Source: Cristatella mucedo
Lineage: Eukaryota > Bryozoa > Phylactolaemata > Cristatellidae
DNA: 64,000 bases
Reading direction: 5' to 3'
Assembly: GCA_009760855.2 (NCBI GenBank)
Contig: WPIO01000046.1
Location: 2,039,501-2,103,500, forward strand
In this document: piece by piece, positions 11,056-23,202 of the stretch
How the letters are laid out: the number at the start of each line of letters is the position of its first letter
Numbering within the stretch: position 1 is the stretch's first letter
Translations under genes and position numbers: made by a program
The notes under the pieces: model-generated
What the model was told of the DNA's origin: nothing
The model's database searches: none
Seen by the model: only the letters and a program-made list of their open reading frames with translations

Positions 11056-12049
11056 AGGCGGCGCCAGCCAATTCAGCCAGAATATGGCTGATAATCATGC
11101 CAATATCTATGGCCGTGGCTTTTCAAAAGCTGGCACCTTGAGATAGGCAGGCATTTACGATTTCAGACTCAGCATTGGAATTGGCATTGGAGCTGATTTG
11201 ACCCCTAGCCTGGAGAGCCGCTGGTGTAAGCAGTGGCCGCCGTTGAACGCCTGCATCCGTCCGCTGCTATCCAATTGTGTCTACACTATGGAAACGGACT
11301 TGATATGCTAAGGTTTGAGTGCTCTTTCCGCTGCCATATACATGCTACTGCCGGCGTACCTCGGTGCATTGGTGCCGCACCGACTAGTAAGCCGTCGTGC
11401 TACAAGGCTCATGTGTCGCCGGTATTCGTCGCGAGCTGGCTGACACCGGCACCGCTACTAGCGTTGTGCTTTCTCACTAGTTCTGCTTGGGCGTGGATGC
11501 CGCACGCCATGTTTGTAACACGGTCAACCTCGGAAGACCGCGAGGATCCACTGTCCGATCGTAGCTGTAGATAAGAATGCTCACTACTATGGCTTGCATT
11601 TTCCGTGTTCCCCGTAGCGTGTTGTTCGTAGCCTCTCACTCCCTGAGCTTGAGCCCTCGGCCAGCTGAGATGTGCCTCTCTAGTGAGTCACCGTTGACCC
11701 GCCACTGTCTGACCAGTGCCGTTGTGGACTAATACTAGTTAGATAGCTGCCCCGCCTTCAAGATTGCTCCTTTACGAGAGTGTCCTCCCGCTTTGAGAAG
11801 GTTGGCTTTGTCGTTTCCCACGACAACCCTGATGTACCTAGGGCCCGCAGGAGAACTGTCTATTTTTCCTCTAATCCTGGCGGATGCAACATTGTAATTG
11901 CTAGGTTTAATCAAACTGACGCACTCTTGCACTAGCCCGTTACAGCGACGTAGCAGCTAACGGCGTAGCTGGGACAGGGTGGCGGTCAGGCGAGAAGTAG
12001 CCGACCCTCATGGTTTAGGTTACATGGCCACACCTCGTACGAAGCTCAA
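11056..12049. other. Intergenic, no recognisable feature
   Basis: Short ORFs on both strands only; no repeat family recognised. Confidence 0.35.
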
Positions 12050-12420
12050 ATAATTTAGAGACCGTCCCGTTAGTTCGTATGCTGCCAAAGCTGGAACTCA
12101 TGCCCGACTGACGCCAAGACATCCCTTGAATTTGTGACGAAATTGACAGAGAAGCTCAAAACGCACATTTGCATCACATATCAAGTGGGTCTTTGTGATT
12201 CGTGCTTTCAGTGTTTTTGCGTGCTGATACTGTGCACGCAGCCACTAACCATATTTATATGTTGACACTGGGCACATCACCTCTAACGTTGCTAAGCTTG
12301 CTGACATTGAGCATGTTGCTTTTAACCATTTGATCGTGTTTTCTTTACAGCAAATGCGAAGTGCCTAGAAATAGATTAATTTCTGCGCCGGTGCTAAACA
12401 AATGCATTTTATTATTATTA
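12050..12420 (+). mobile_element. L2-like LINE 3' end (old copy)
   Basis: Diverged end of the reverse transcriptase, 3' UTR, and hairpin (GTGCCTAGAAATAGATTAAT) with ATT tail. A younger copy follows directly. Confidence 0.8.
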
Positions 12421-12457
12421 AAACCTTCCGTCTCTGTGTAATTTATGTAGAGCATTA

Positions 12458-13570
12458 AGAGGCTTTCACTTCTATGCGGATGACACTCAGTTGTACCTTT
12501 GCTTTGATCCCTCCCAGCCTTCGAGCACCTCAAATTCTCTCAACTCACTTGCTGCATGCATTGATGACATCCGATCATGGATGGCAGCAAATTTTCTAAA
12601 ACTAAACGATGATAAAACTAACTTACTAGTTATGGGCAAACCCAGTTTGATTCAGAGATTGGAAAGGCTGACTTTCAAAATTGGCTCTGCCAGCATATCT
12701 CCAGTTGCATCAGCTCGAAATCTAGGTGTCATATTCCAAAGCGACCTCTCGTTAGACGACCACATCAGCTCCACAGTCAAATCAGCCTATTTTCAGCTTC
12801 ATAACATTGCTAAAATTAGGGCTTGTTTAGATAAGGATACCACGTCCAAGTTGGTCCATGCATTCGTGACATCTCGTCTCGACTTCTGCAACTCACTGCT
12901 TACTGGCCTACCAGCATGTGCGATCAGGCGATTGCAGCTGGTGCAAAACTCTGCAGCTAGGCTTGTCTGCCGTGAGCGTCGCAGTTGCCACATTACTCCA
13001 CTTCTCGCCGACCTGCACTGGCTACCAGTCAAGCAACGGATTGACTTCAAGGTTTTGTCGCTCACTTTTAGGTCTCTTCATTCTATGGCTCCAGCCTATC
13101 TTTCAGATACACTACCCCATCAGGCAAAGCATCGTACCACTCGCTTTTCGGAATCCAACAGTCTAGAAATACCTCGTACAAACCTTAAATCCTTTGGAGA
13201 CCGTGCATTTAGCTCGTATGCTCCCACAGCCTGGAACTCCCTCCCGACCTGCATCAGAACATCCCCTGACCTGACCACATTTAAAAGAAACTTAAAAACA
13301 TACCTATTTAGGACAGCATTTAGTGGGTCCTTGTGATTCGTCCTCGATGTGCTTATGCGTGCTGACACTGTGCATGCTGCCACTAACCACATTTGCATGC
13401 TGACCCAGTGCATGTAACCCCTAACCATGTTATTCATTTTGTTTGTTTTTCAAGCATGATTTTACTTACTATTCTATTGCGTATCAATTTGCAGCAAATG
13501 TAAAGCGCCTAGAAAGAGATTAAGTTCTCTGAGGGCGCTTTATCAAGTGCAATATTATTATATTATTATA
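12458..13570 (+). mobile_element. L2-like LINE, best-preserved RT C-terminal half
   Basis: An open frame of 281 residues (12491-13336) starts just after the YADDTQLY catalytic motif and runs through the thumb/connection region to the natural stop (RTAFSGSL). It contains SRLDFCNSLLTGLPACAIRR and FGDRAFSSYAPTAWNSLP, typical of L2-clade LINEs. The 3' UTR ends in the hairpin AAAGCGCCTAGAAAGAGATT..TTCTCTGAGGGCGCTTT and an ATT tail. 5' truncated, so inactive. Confidence 0.92.
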
Positions 13571-13603
13571 AGAGAAACGCTTCGCGGGCAACGATAAGAC
13601 TAA

Positions 13604-14167
13604 TGCTTGGTTTAGGCGGTGAGTCTTGTTTCCTACATGCTTCCTATCTACGCGAGTCTTTGGTGCATACGTCACCATTATGGTGGGGGCTGTCCAAGAC
13701 TTAGTGAAGACGTGACGAAGACTCAGCAGCCTAACCCGGTTCTACTTCTGCGGCCAAGACTCGGGCGAGACTTAGCAAATGACCAATCGTAAGCGCCGCT
13801 CAGGACACGCCCACTGCATTGCTTTGAAAGGAATGGCGGATGGCGTGACCGGTAAAATCATCGATGCGTTCCGCGCGAGTTCCTGTTTATGGGACACTTT
13901 ATGCCCGGAGTTCAAAAATCAAATTTGAGCTTGCGAGTGGTAAAGGCTATAGCGGATAGGTTTCATTCAACCGGTTATTGCGTTAGCAAAGCCTTGCCGT
14001 AAAGAAATGCTGTAGCTATCCCATGAATGCTCAGTGGGCAGAGCGAGTAGGCGAGCAAGATTAGGAGCAGGAGTGCAGTCTAAACCTCCGACAAAAAGGA
14101 AGAACGAAGAAAGACTCAAGTAGGTAGGAAGCAGGTGGGAAGCAAGATTCGCCGTCTAAACTAGGCT
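13604..14167. mobile_element. Non-autonomous DNA transposon (MITE-like), 564 bp
   Basis: Terminal inverted repeats of about 58 bases: 13604-13661 reads TGCTTGGTTTAGGCGGTGAG and 14167-14110, on the other strand, reads AGCCTAGTTTAGACGGCGAA; about 80% of positions agree by hand count. TAA flanks both sides (13601-13603 and 14168-14170), as expected of the TWA target-site duplication of PIF/Harbinger elements. No transposase inside. Confidence 0.75.
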
Positions 14168-14170
14168 TAA

Positions 14171-16107
14171 GCATTTTGTGCACCAAGTTTGCACCGAGTT
14201 TGGCGGCAGAGAGGGGCTGAGACGCTAAAGCCTCATTGGGTCTGGCTGAACTGGCGGGGGCCATAATAACCTAACGAATCAATAGCGGTTCAAGTCGCAC
14301 TTTGCCGACAACGCTTCCCTTACCATCAGTATTGCAGCAAAGTAAAACCACCCGCAGGCACGGCTCGCTTAAAGCGTACTCGCTGTATATACGCATTTAT
14401 CATGGCAGTTTTCATGCGGCGTGTTGTCTCAACTTAAGGTCAACAGTTGGATGTGAGCTATTGCAAAAAATGCGTCAATGGGCCATCTTGCTGATATCCA
14501 GATAGCAAGTCGTCATCCACACTGTGCCGAACAGTGCATCGGCTTAGGCAAGAGCGAAAGATCGAGCCTGGAACTTTTTTCCTTAACATTATTTACAATA
14601 AATTTATATAACCCCCTCAGAGAGCTTAATTTCTGTAGCCTTGGTATTCAGCCTGCGGATGTATAACACCCACAAGGGCAGTGAGACCGCGTTGCCGTGC
14701 GTGGATGGCCGCTTCGTCAGCGAACATCTGACATCCATCCGGGCGTATTGCTGGGCGTGACCAAGAGTGCCTAAACCCCACGACTCATCCGGCCAACGTC
14801 AGGTCTCCAAAAGCCATAGTTGCATGGCGAGACATTCTATATCCAGGCGCGCCTAGAGGTCAGGCCGCGGCCCAGCCGGTGACCCTTACCACATAACAGC
14901 CGCCCAGCCAACCAAGCCTAGCCTGCGTGCAAGGATATACGTTTGCTAATGTCCGCTACGGCGTTTGTGTCGGTTCTGATATTGTGCCGCTAATAGTCAT
15001 CAATTTTTGGTGCCTTTTCTGATGATTTTCAACTATGACCACCCGATCGTGGCATCGTACGAAACCGCTACCACTTTATGAGGAGCTCTTACTCGTTAGT
15101 GCTCAATAAGTGAGTGCCAGCAGACCGCCAAGTCATCTTCGAGGCAAACTACTCGTACAAAATTTGTTCAGTCTTATTTTCACTCTCCTTGCTAGCAATC
15201 AACAAGACAGCCACCCGGACCTGGTCTTATTTACAGCGAGCTCTTACGTAGAAATACCGTTTCGTACTTAGGTCTACTGCATATACACTGGGGCGCGACC
15301 CTCGTAGACGGAGGATTTGACCAAAAGACACGCGACTAGCTAGCGACGTCGGTTCAGGCGTGCAGTGGCTTCCGCAGAAAGCCTTAATGGCCCGATCGTC
15401 TCTTCGCAGGTCTCTCCATTCCTAAATGGAAGAGGCGTCCGCTTTTGCCTCTCGCATCGAGATATGAAAACTCAGTAGCTGTTTCGCAAACCGGATACAA
15501 TTCCCCATCCGCATCCTAAACGGGGGCACGTAGTCCTCGATTCTACAACGCGGCGTCAAATCCTTTACCCGGACGCGTGCGTGCGCTCACACAAAGACGC
15601 AATGCGAGCCGCGGTAGTGTCACGAACGGTATACGGTGGCTTCCGCCGAATTCTCCTCTCGTCGCTGCCTCTGGCTCAACGTCGCTGTCGATCGGCGGGC
15701 ATAAGTGCCCGCCGACCTGCCTCGTAATAATAGAAACCAGTCAGGCGACTGGCGGCGAGTCGGGCGACTGGCGGTAGCCTTGTTCTTGAATATGTGGTTT
15801 GGACAATGTGTTAGAGCTTATGAATTCTAGGCCTGAAACCACGACAACTACGCGGACGAATTACTACAGCTACTTGCCAGGAACGACAGGAATGCTGCGG
15901 CTGGCTTTCAAGCCTCGCTCAAGCCTCGCTCTCGCGAAGTCCTCCCAATGATCCTACCACAAATGCTTCGCCCGATCTCATTTCTCAAGGACAGGAGTGC
16001 TTTTCATCCTAGCAATACTTGGTGTGACCTCATATTAAGCCAGCCAGCCAGGCGATACGCTATAACGTTACCAAGGAGTCGCTGCATTCCTTTTATGAAC
16101 TGTATCA
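14171..16107. other. Intergenic, possible LTR-type remains
   Basis: No gene. Segment 15590-15760 shares short stretches (CGGTATACGGTGGCTTCC-like) with 21670-21700, hinting at the same dispersed repeat, but I cannot define ends. Confidence 0.3.
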
Positions 16108-16175
16108 GCAAGCGCATAACGTAACTGTGCGTCTAGCTCGGGCTTAGCCCCACTCTCCCCGCACGCACTATCCAT
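16108..16175. repeat. Dispersed repeat, copy related to 21219-21290
   Basis: GCAAGCGCATAACGTAACTG then TGCGTCTAGCTC resembles 21219-21250 (GCAAGCGCACAAAGTCGCTG then CGCGTCTAGCTC), and the following CACTCTCCCCGCACGC also matches. On the minus strand the second copy has AATAAA upstream of this block, as an LTR R/U5 would. Confidence 0.45.
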
Positions 16176-16635
16176 GACAGAGGGACCTCGCCCTATACAC
16201 AGGGCGCTATTACAGGGGAAATAGTGTCACTGCACTTGAGGTACGTCTACCTACACGACGTATTACTTTTATACATCAAGGGCCAGAGACGTAACGAGAC
16301 CTTTCAGCACTCGGGGACAAATCTACAAATGGTGCACCCTCCGTGGTCAAAAATTGCTGCAAAGTATCTCCACCGCAGAAGAAATGTAAAAAAAAAAACA
16401 CACGCTAGCAGGCATATCGAGTCGAGAAAGTTGTATCAACTGTAGTCTACGTACAAAGTAGCTAGCACAGCTTTGACAAAGGTGATTTTTTCTGGCCTTG
16501 AACGAGGCTAACTGGTCTATTACTCTTTGAAAGTAAATATTTTCCCGTGTTTCTTTCTCTATGCTTAACAAGGCCAGACCGGCCAGTCGATCTTGCCCCA
16601 TTGATGCTCTAAGATAAGGCAGGATAATCCACAAC

Positions 16636-16814
16636 ATTTTTTGGTCTTTGTGAATCGTTTTTCTTGTGCATGTACCTGTTGACCCTACGCCTGCTATTTG
16701 CGGATGTTACCACCAACCATTTGGGAATTCTTTCTATACAGCATCTGTTAAGTGCCTAGAAAGAGATTCAGTTCTCTGAGAGCGCTATACAAATGCAGCA
16801 TTATTATTATTAAG
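16636..16814 (+). mobile_element. L2-like LINE 3' end inserted in the hAT relic
   Basis: 3' UTR, hairpin AAGTGCCTAGAAAGAGATTC..TTCTCTGAGAGCGCTATAC and ATT tail. Opposite orientation to the surrounding transposase relic. Confidence 0.85.
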
Positions 16815-17103
16815 CTTGTTAAAGGAACTTTCACAACTGTCAACTGATGCAGTTATTATGATAAGAACTTGCAAGGCAACTCTCAAATTAGGAAACACAT
16901 CTTCTCCAAAACTGACAATGAAAGACACGAGTTCCAGTGGTGTCTTTAGTGCCCAGTCGTGACGTATGGCAAGAAGCATGTTACGGCCACATATTTTGCC
17001 ATAAAGCAATGTTCCATCAAAGTCTGAATGATAGAAGCCTCCAAGATCTAGACATTGCTGACGGTGTTTGTGTAGCTAGAGTTATCGTCGCGAACAGCAT
17101 GGA

Positions 17104-17250
17104 ATGCTAGCCGACGAGCAGCACCACCAGTTTATTTCACTACTCACAGAGCAGGGGGAAGCACGACTCTCTTTGCCCCTCTCACCCACCGGAGTTCCGG
17201 ACTCCCTCTTCACAACCAACGCCAATAACCCGTCCCGACCGCATACCACA
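17104..17250. repeat. LTR-like dispersed repeat, copy 1
   Basis: Similar to 20690-20842: both have CCACCA(G/A)TTTATTTCACT, then a GAGCAG block, GACTCTCTT, CCCTCTCAC and CACCGGAGT in order. On the minus strand each carries AATAAA. It interrupts the hAT relic. Confidence 0.6.
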
Positions 17251-18120
17251 TCGAGTGTCACAGCCCACTCGTACAACGATCAAGGGCAGTGTCATAAATG
17301 AAACAAAACCACAGGTTGGTCTGGTCAAGTGTCTTTAAAAGCTTCTCAACTTCCAGCAAAAAACCAAATTTGGCATCAAGATCTGTGAGCCGGAAAAATC
17401 TAGTTTTAACTTTTGTCGGAGATAGTCTATGCTGTCCTTCATTATTCTTGAAGTCTGCTGAGAGACTACCCTCTTGAGAGAGTTCTCCGGCCATCTGTGT
17501 CCGTCGGCAGATTCTTCGTTCAACTGCAACTCGCCACAATTCACATCTGCTTTTTGCATCTAGTGGTGATTCTTGGCACAGGTCTCCTCGAAGTCTCGAC
17601 AATTCAGTCTCAAGAGAGTGGATATCACAAGGGGCGTCTTTGAAGTTCATCTTTAGACCCTGCAGTATTTTCTGAATGCGGTCAATCGTCCTTAAGATGC
17701 TCTACCGAAACGGCAACAGAACCAGCACGTTAAAGTTCAAAATACAATGTCAGATACTTCCAGCTTCACTTATTGTTTCAAGAGTTGCACTTGTGTCCCC
17801 AAAAGTTGCTCCAAAAGACATCCAAAGCTGTTCAGTCCATCATTGATAGCTTTTACACCTCCACTCTTGCACCCCAACTTGTTTCAGAGTCACGTTTGAC
17901 AGTGATGGCTTAGACTTTCTTCACTTCTTCTTACCTCAGATTTGATCTTGAGAAAAATAAGCAGGCGATTGCTGTTGTTCCCAAAATGACAACGGAATCT
18001 TGACTTATAGCATGAACACCCGCCAGGTTCAAGCTGAAGCTCTCAGTTTTCGAAAATTGCCTTCTTATTTCTGGACTGCATTCTCTTTTGGGCACCTCAC
18101 AGTGGCCAGTCATGACTGCT

Positions 18121-18741
18121 GCTTTGTTTTAGCATAGCCAGTTAATTAAGCCTAGCTTGTATGATCTAATATTGCGTCGGTGCTCAGCCATCACACGCTG
18201 GCTCACCCTTGACGGCCTAGCAGCCCGGGCAAGCCCTTGACGCAACGTAGCAAATGTGTGGCCGGCAAGATAGGGCGAGCGGACGGGAAGGACAGTTGAA
18301 ACGCGGAAGGAGGGGTGAATGTACGGTCGTGTGCTTAATACGCTGTGAGCGCCTGCCGAATATGAGATGGCTAAAGCCCCTCGGTGTTTCCGTGTTGTCG
18401 AGTGTGTGCCGCCAGAGCGTCAAGCTACAATTGGATATAAGTCTGTAAAAATACTTGACAAGCTCAGCCAGCAATAGTCAAGTCCATTGAAACGCGGATT
18501 TACTTGAATCAAGATTGGTATTCTAACGTAAAAAAGTCTAAAAAAGATATTCACAATCCATTTTGCTTTTGGCGCCCCATGTCATTAGCGCCCGAGGACA
18601 TCTGTCCCCCTGCCCACCCCTTGCTGCGCCTCTGTCAAGGGCTCGATTACCAGCGACAACCAGCGCCGGTACAGGCTCTCACTGGCTCCGCAAAAACTCC
18701 TACTGCAAAGAATGCCACGGTAATGGGGGCCACGCACTAAG
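18121..18741. other. Intergenic, no recognisable feature
   Basis: Nothing assignable. Confidence 0.35.
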
Positions 18742-19012
18742 TTCTTTGATAGGAATGGTAGAAGGGAGGCTAGGCAGAAGTTGCTTAAGTTCTCTTGGTC
18801 TAGTGTCGTTTTCTTGAGTAGTGGCGTGACTACAACCTTTTTTAAAGGTTCTGGGACATGACTTGAGGCTAATTATATATTAATGATGTTAGTTATGCAT
18901 GGTAGCAGCAGATCAAAGCAGTTTTGAAGCATGAGAATGGAATTAGGGTTCAAAGAGACTTGTTGTCTTCTTTGATTGGATATGAACTACTGGACGAGGT
19001 CACTAGTGAATT
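18742..19012 (-). mobile_element. L2-like LINE fragment (RT N-terminal part)
   Basis: Reverse copy of the segment that encodes NPLDPIPTVLLLRCIDLLLP through LSNYRPVSLLPFLSK, matching 38060-38280 and 54450-54700. Confidence 0.8.
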
Positions 19013-19019
19013 GCCGCAA

Positions 19020-19870
19020 TCCATCGCAATCCACTCAAATAAGGCTAAAATTGACGGGACATTGGGATTTCTGAGCTCAAAATTTGCGTGGATATTGTAA
19101 TTTACCTACGACTATATGTTGGAAAATTTCAGGTCATTGTGAGCACCCACAACTGTGCAAATGAGCTGTAACGACCGAGGCCTGAACTGAAATCAACGGC
19201 AATCTAGTCAAGTCCGCATTAAATCCCCCAAAAATAAGCTGCGCAAAGCTACAAAAAGTATAAAATATAAAAATATGCTACGTTAAATTGTACCCAGAAA
19301 ATTTTGCGTGATTCCGCTCAGGCCTTCTCAGGAAGTCCACTTAAATAGACTGCAGCGGCCGGGGCCAATATTGCAATCCACCGCGATTAATTGCATTCCA
19401 CCAGACAACGATAGAACTCTGTTCAAAAAGCTCCTTATTTGATTGCATATGATAGTACACTCTGCGACAATTGCATTCACAAAATTTCAGTTGCGTTGGC
19501 ACGTTTGGCCGTTCTCATGCAACTCCCTACAATCGACTGCAATAGCCAGGAACCCACTACCGAAATCCACTCCAATCCACCAAATCCACCGAAAAGCGAC
19601 TAGAAATAGCTAATAACACCAAGCTCCAGTTTTTATTGCATATTAAAGCGCACTGTGTTGTGTGCACACTCACTTGAAATAAAATAAAATTGTGCATCCA
19701 CGCATTCTGGCAATGAGTGGCAATCTGATGAAATGACCAGAGGAAATACCGAAATCCATTCTAAGCCACTGTGAATCATCAAATCGCCAACTTGAAGCTC
19801 TAATGTACATTGCATATAAAACTAGAATCGGTTCAAACGGCTCCCACAAAATTCACCCTCACTCAGAACG
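19020..19870. repeat. Degenerate satellite array, period about 185 bp
   Basis: Two landmarks recur together: an AAGCTC/AAGCTA + TTGCATAT(A/T)A-like block at about 19243, 19428, 19621 and 19794, and an AAATCCACTCCAATCCACC-like block at about 19187, 19365, 19560 and 19748. Spacings are 173-195 bases, so four to five old monomers. Confidence 0.65.
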
Positions 19871-20689
19871 CTCGATAGCCCTTCGTCCAATGGTGGCTAC
19901 CATTTTTCAGGTATGGCCCGCCGTGCTAATCAGGAGATGCGGTCTCGAGGCGTTTCTAAAGAAGAAAGCAATCGTTTCCGTTTTATTTTGGAAGGCGTGT
20001 CACCCGTGTCGTATTGCTGTGGCTCCAGTGGCGGCAGTTCTAGTGGAATCTCACTGAGACACAGCACGGACTTCAGCGGTGAGCGAGACTCTCCCTTTGT
20101 TTCTCTTAACGAGTAAATATATGAGAGCTCGAGGAATCGCAACGGCTACATTGAGAAATATGACTTACATTAGTGGCCTGACGCTGCTGCCCTTCGTCAA
20201 TGGCTTAGCTATTGGCCGCAGGTGAGGGGTAGGCTTCGTTGTGTCAATGGCGTAACCACTGGCCGCAGGTGCTGCATACCTTAGTGTCAAATCACTTCGC
20301 TTATTTCAACAGCAGTAGTGGCAGGCGCACGCATCATCGTTGCGGTTCGCCCTAGGTATAGAGCCTCATACTCCCTGAAAGGGGTTAATCGTCTAAGCTA
20401 GAAAAGCTTCCGGGCAGCGAGTCGCACGCACGGATCTCCAGGCTTTTCCAAAATGGGAAATACAAAATGTATTAGGCTAAGCGGAGCATTCTGAGCGGAT
20501 ATCAATCAGAAGGCGTATGACTTGTACGACGCCCCTCAATGTCGTTGTTGATTCACCTCACATGCATTCTGGGTGTGCCCTCGGTATCCGTGTGTGGCAG
20601 TGCAGATGCGGTGTGCCATAGTGCCCGTCGGATTCATTTAAATACAAAAAGCCTTGCTTTGCATGCAGTTTGGTTGCTGTCACGCACAG

Positions 20690-20842
20690 AACGGAACGCC
20701 AGCCGACGGCCAACGCGCCACCAATTTATTTCACTTTCACTACGCACGGAGCAGAGGGAATTCTCGCGACTCTCTTCGTCCCTCTCACGCCCACCGGAGT
20801 CCCTGAGACTCCCTCGTCACAACATACGCTAATATTGCTAGT
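20690..20842. repeat. LTR-like dispersed repeat, copy 2
   Basis: Partner of 17104-17250. Followed at 20971-20990 by the palindrome GCCCTGATAACTATCAGGGC. Confidence 0.6.
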
Positions 20843-20990
20843 ATTTTCAAATTTTCAAAACAATTGCTAGTATTTTCCGCTCATTCTTACTTGAACCTAC
20901 CAGTCGGACTCTCAACTCGTTGAGCTCCACCATGGGAAGACTAATTATAACTGATACAATTGTAGTGCACGCCCTGATAACTATCAGGGC

Positions 20991-23123
20991 AATACTGTAA
21001 CGCCGAAGGCTCGGCGAAGTAGGCTTAACCTGACGCTTACCTAGCGGCATAACCTAACGCCTAATGCCGTTCGGTGCGCGTCTACGCGCAATAACCAGGC
21101 CGCCACGAAACGAGCGTTTCTGGCGCTGACCTGCCTACCATTACTAATGGGGGTCGTGAGTCCGCGGCGAGGATCGGAAAGCGAGACACACAAATTGGGG
21201 ATTTTACTGAGCTTTATTCGCAAGCGCACAAAGTCGCTGCGCGTCTAGCTCAGTTTTATCTCCACACTCCTCGCACGCTCTCAAGGGCACAAACACTCTG
21301 GCGGAGGGAATACGTCCCCCGCACTTAGGCTACCTAAGTCTATAATGGGCAACGACCCGAATGAGACGAGGAGCCCGAACGGGAGCCTAGACCCTGACTG
21401 GAGAGCTAGGGCTCCGCTTCCATCTTGCGGCAGGAATACCCCATGCACTACACCAAGCACTCTTGCGGAGGAAACATGTCTCCACACTTAGGCTAGCTGT
21501 GTCTCTAGGGGGAACGGCCAAAACGGACAAATGAGCCCGAACCAACAGAATATCTCACCCACCACACCAACTGAGTCTAGCTCGCACCGGCAACTCCGTA
21601 TTCCGAGACCACGTGCGAGCGCGCACACACAGAACACTGAAGAAACACAAAAAAGTAGCTCGGGCGCGATACGACCGTATTCGGTGGAGTCTACCTAATC
21701 CTCCTAGCACTGTCTCATCCTGTCCCGTCAATCGCCGGCGAACAGCCCGCCCTCCTCCCTCGCTTTCAGAGAAACGAGTCCGACGGCATCGAAGCGAAGC
21801 CGAAGAGAGTGCTGAACAAAAGACCAAGAGCGAGTGTCGCTCGACTCTTAAATACCTAGCTTAGACAATGGGACAAGAGCTTAGTGATATTGGGCCCGAC
21901 ACCGCGGCCCATTACGATAAGGAATTAATACCGTCACTAGGCTACTGGAAGGGCATCTCTGTCCAGCTTGAATGGCAAATAGGTATCAGGCGATTCTTTT
22001 TGAACAGAGTTGTGGCCGAGGTTGACAGGCCAGCCAACATCAATCTGCAGCTCCCACGGATATCAGACCAATTCTAAAGGCCGAATTGCCACAGCTGGTC
22101 TCAGAGCTTCATGGCTTGCTCTTAAGCTCTTGCTCTCTAACCATACTGGCGTTCCTCTCTCGCTCACTGCTCCATGACAAAGGAGTTCTTGCCCGCCGCC
22201 GAACAGCTCTTGTTCGCGCTAAAATTAAGCCAAGGCCAGCAAGGCGCCACGATACCACCATTTTACTATGCTGCGGATAATCTACACACTGACTTATGCA
22301 GTCCATACAGTTACAGTGACGTCTGCTGTAAGTTCCGCTTTTATCTTGCTGCGAGTAATTACGAATGCAGTATAGCTTCACACAAGTGCTCCACCGTTTT
22401 ATCTAACGCGCCGTCACTATGGAGGTGTACTGAGATCATGACTACGTGGTGAAGGAAGATTGCTTTGAATGCATGCCCCTGTACTCCTGCAACTTAAGAC
22501 TTGGTTCGCACGAACCAAGGCTAGATTCCTGGAAACACCCAATATTTACCCCACACAGTCAGCTATTAAATGCACGTCAATTTCTAGACGTGCTTGTGTT
22601 ATATCCAAGCAAAGTAAGTCAAGTTTAAATAAAATGACTACCAAAAGTTATAACGACCAATTAAAAGTATTGCATACCTATAAATTTACAACATGTTGGC
22701 TGTCTAGTCTGCAAACCGGCATTCACAAGCCTAACAAGTCATAAGGGCCTACATGCTAACCCAAGGTTCGCCTTCTGCTCAGCTAGTTCATCGGAATGCG
22801 ACAAGCGACAGGCGTCCAGGGCACCTCAGCGCAAGTCGCACAACGTGCACGGTAAGGCACAGTGCTGCGAAGCTGAATTCAGCCTGAGCAGCTCCTTCAC
22901 ACGTGGCTGCTCCACGCCTGTAGCCACGACGCCCGCAGCCCGCAGCGGGCGCGCTGGCTGCCGCGAATGGTCACCGCGTGGCCAGATGTACACTCGGAAG
23001 CAACGAAATCCTCGCAGTATATCTGATGCTGCTGCGGCTGAAGATTCGTCCGAGTACCAAAAAGATCTTTCTACGATGCCAGGGCATACTACGATTAAGC
23101 AGGACACTACGCGAAAACTGCAC

Positions 23124-23125
<2 letters not shown>
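20991..23125. other. Intergenic with LTR-like remains
   Basis: Includes the 21219-21290 block similar to 16108-16175. The 69-residue ORF at 21868 matches nothing I know. No gene supported. Confidence 0.35.

Positions 23126-23201
<76 letters not shown>
23126..23201. repeat. (GA)n microsatellite, about 38 units
   Basis: Uninterrupted GA run. Confidence 0.98.

Positions 23202-23202
<1 letters not shown>

Larger units (their letters stand above)
16440..18120 (-). pseudogene. hAT-type transposase relic (ZMYM1-like), interrupted
   Basis: Minus-strand pieces in order: TLKQVGVQEW and SFGATFGDTSATLE (17750-17900), ERRICRRTQMAGELSQEGSL and LTDLDAKFGFLLEVEKLL (17300-17550), FGEDVFPNLRVALQVL and SVDSCESSFNKL (16805-16930), then LPYLRASMGQDRLAGLALLS and FKARKNHL (16490-16620). 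The last two blocks are the hAT C-terminal dimerisation region (FPNL..AL..L..SV.SCERSFSKL and RL..LA.LSIE). The frame is broken by stops, by an L2-like 3' end inserted exactly between SSFNKL and LPYLRASM, and by an LTR-like repeat near 17100-17250. Mobile-element origin; a decayed host ZMYM1-like gene is a less likely reading. Confidence 0.8.
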
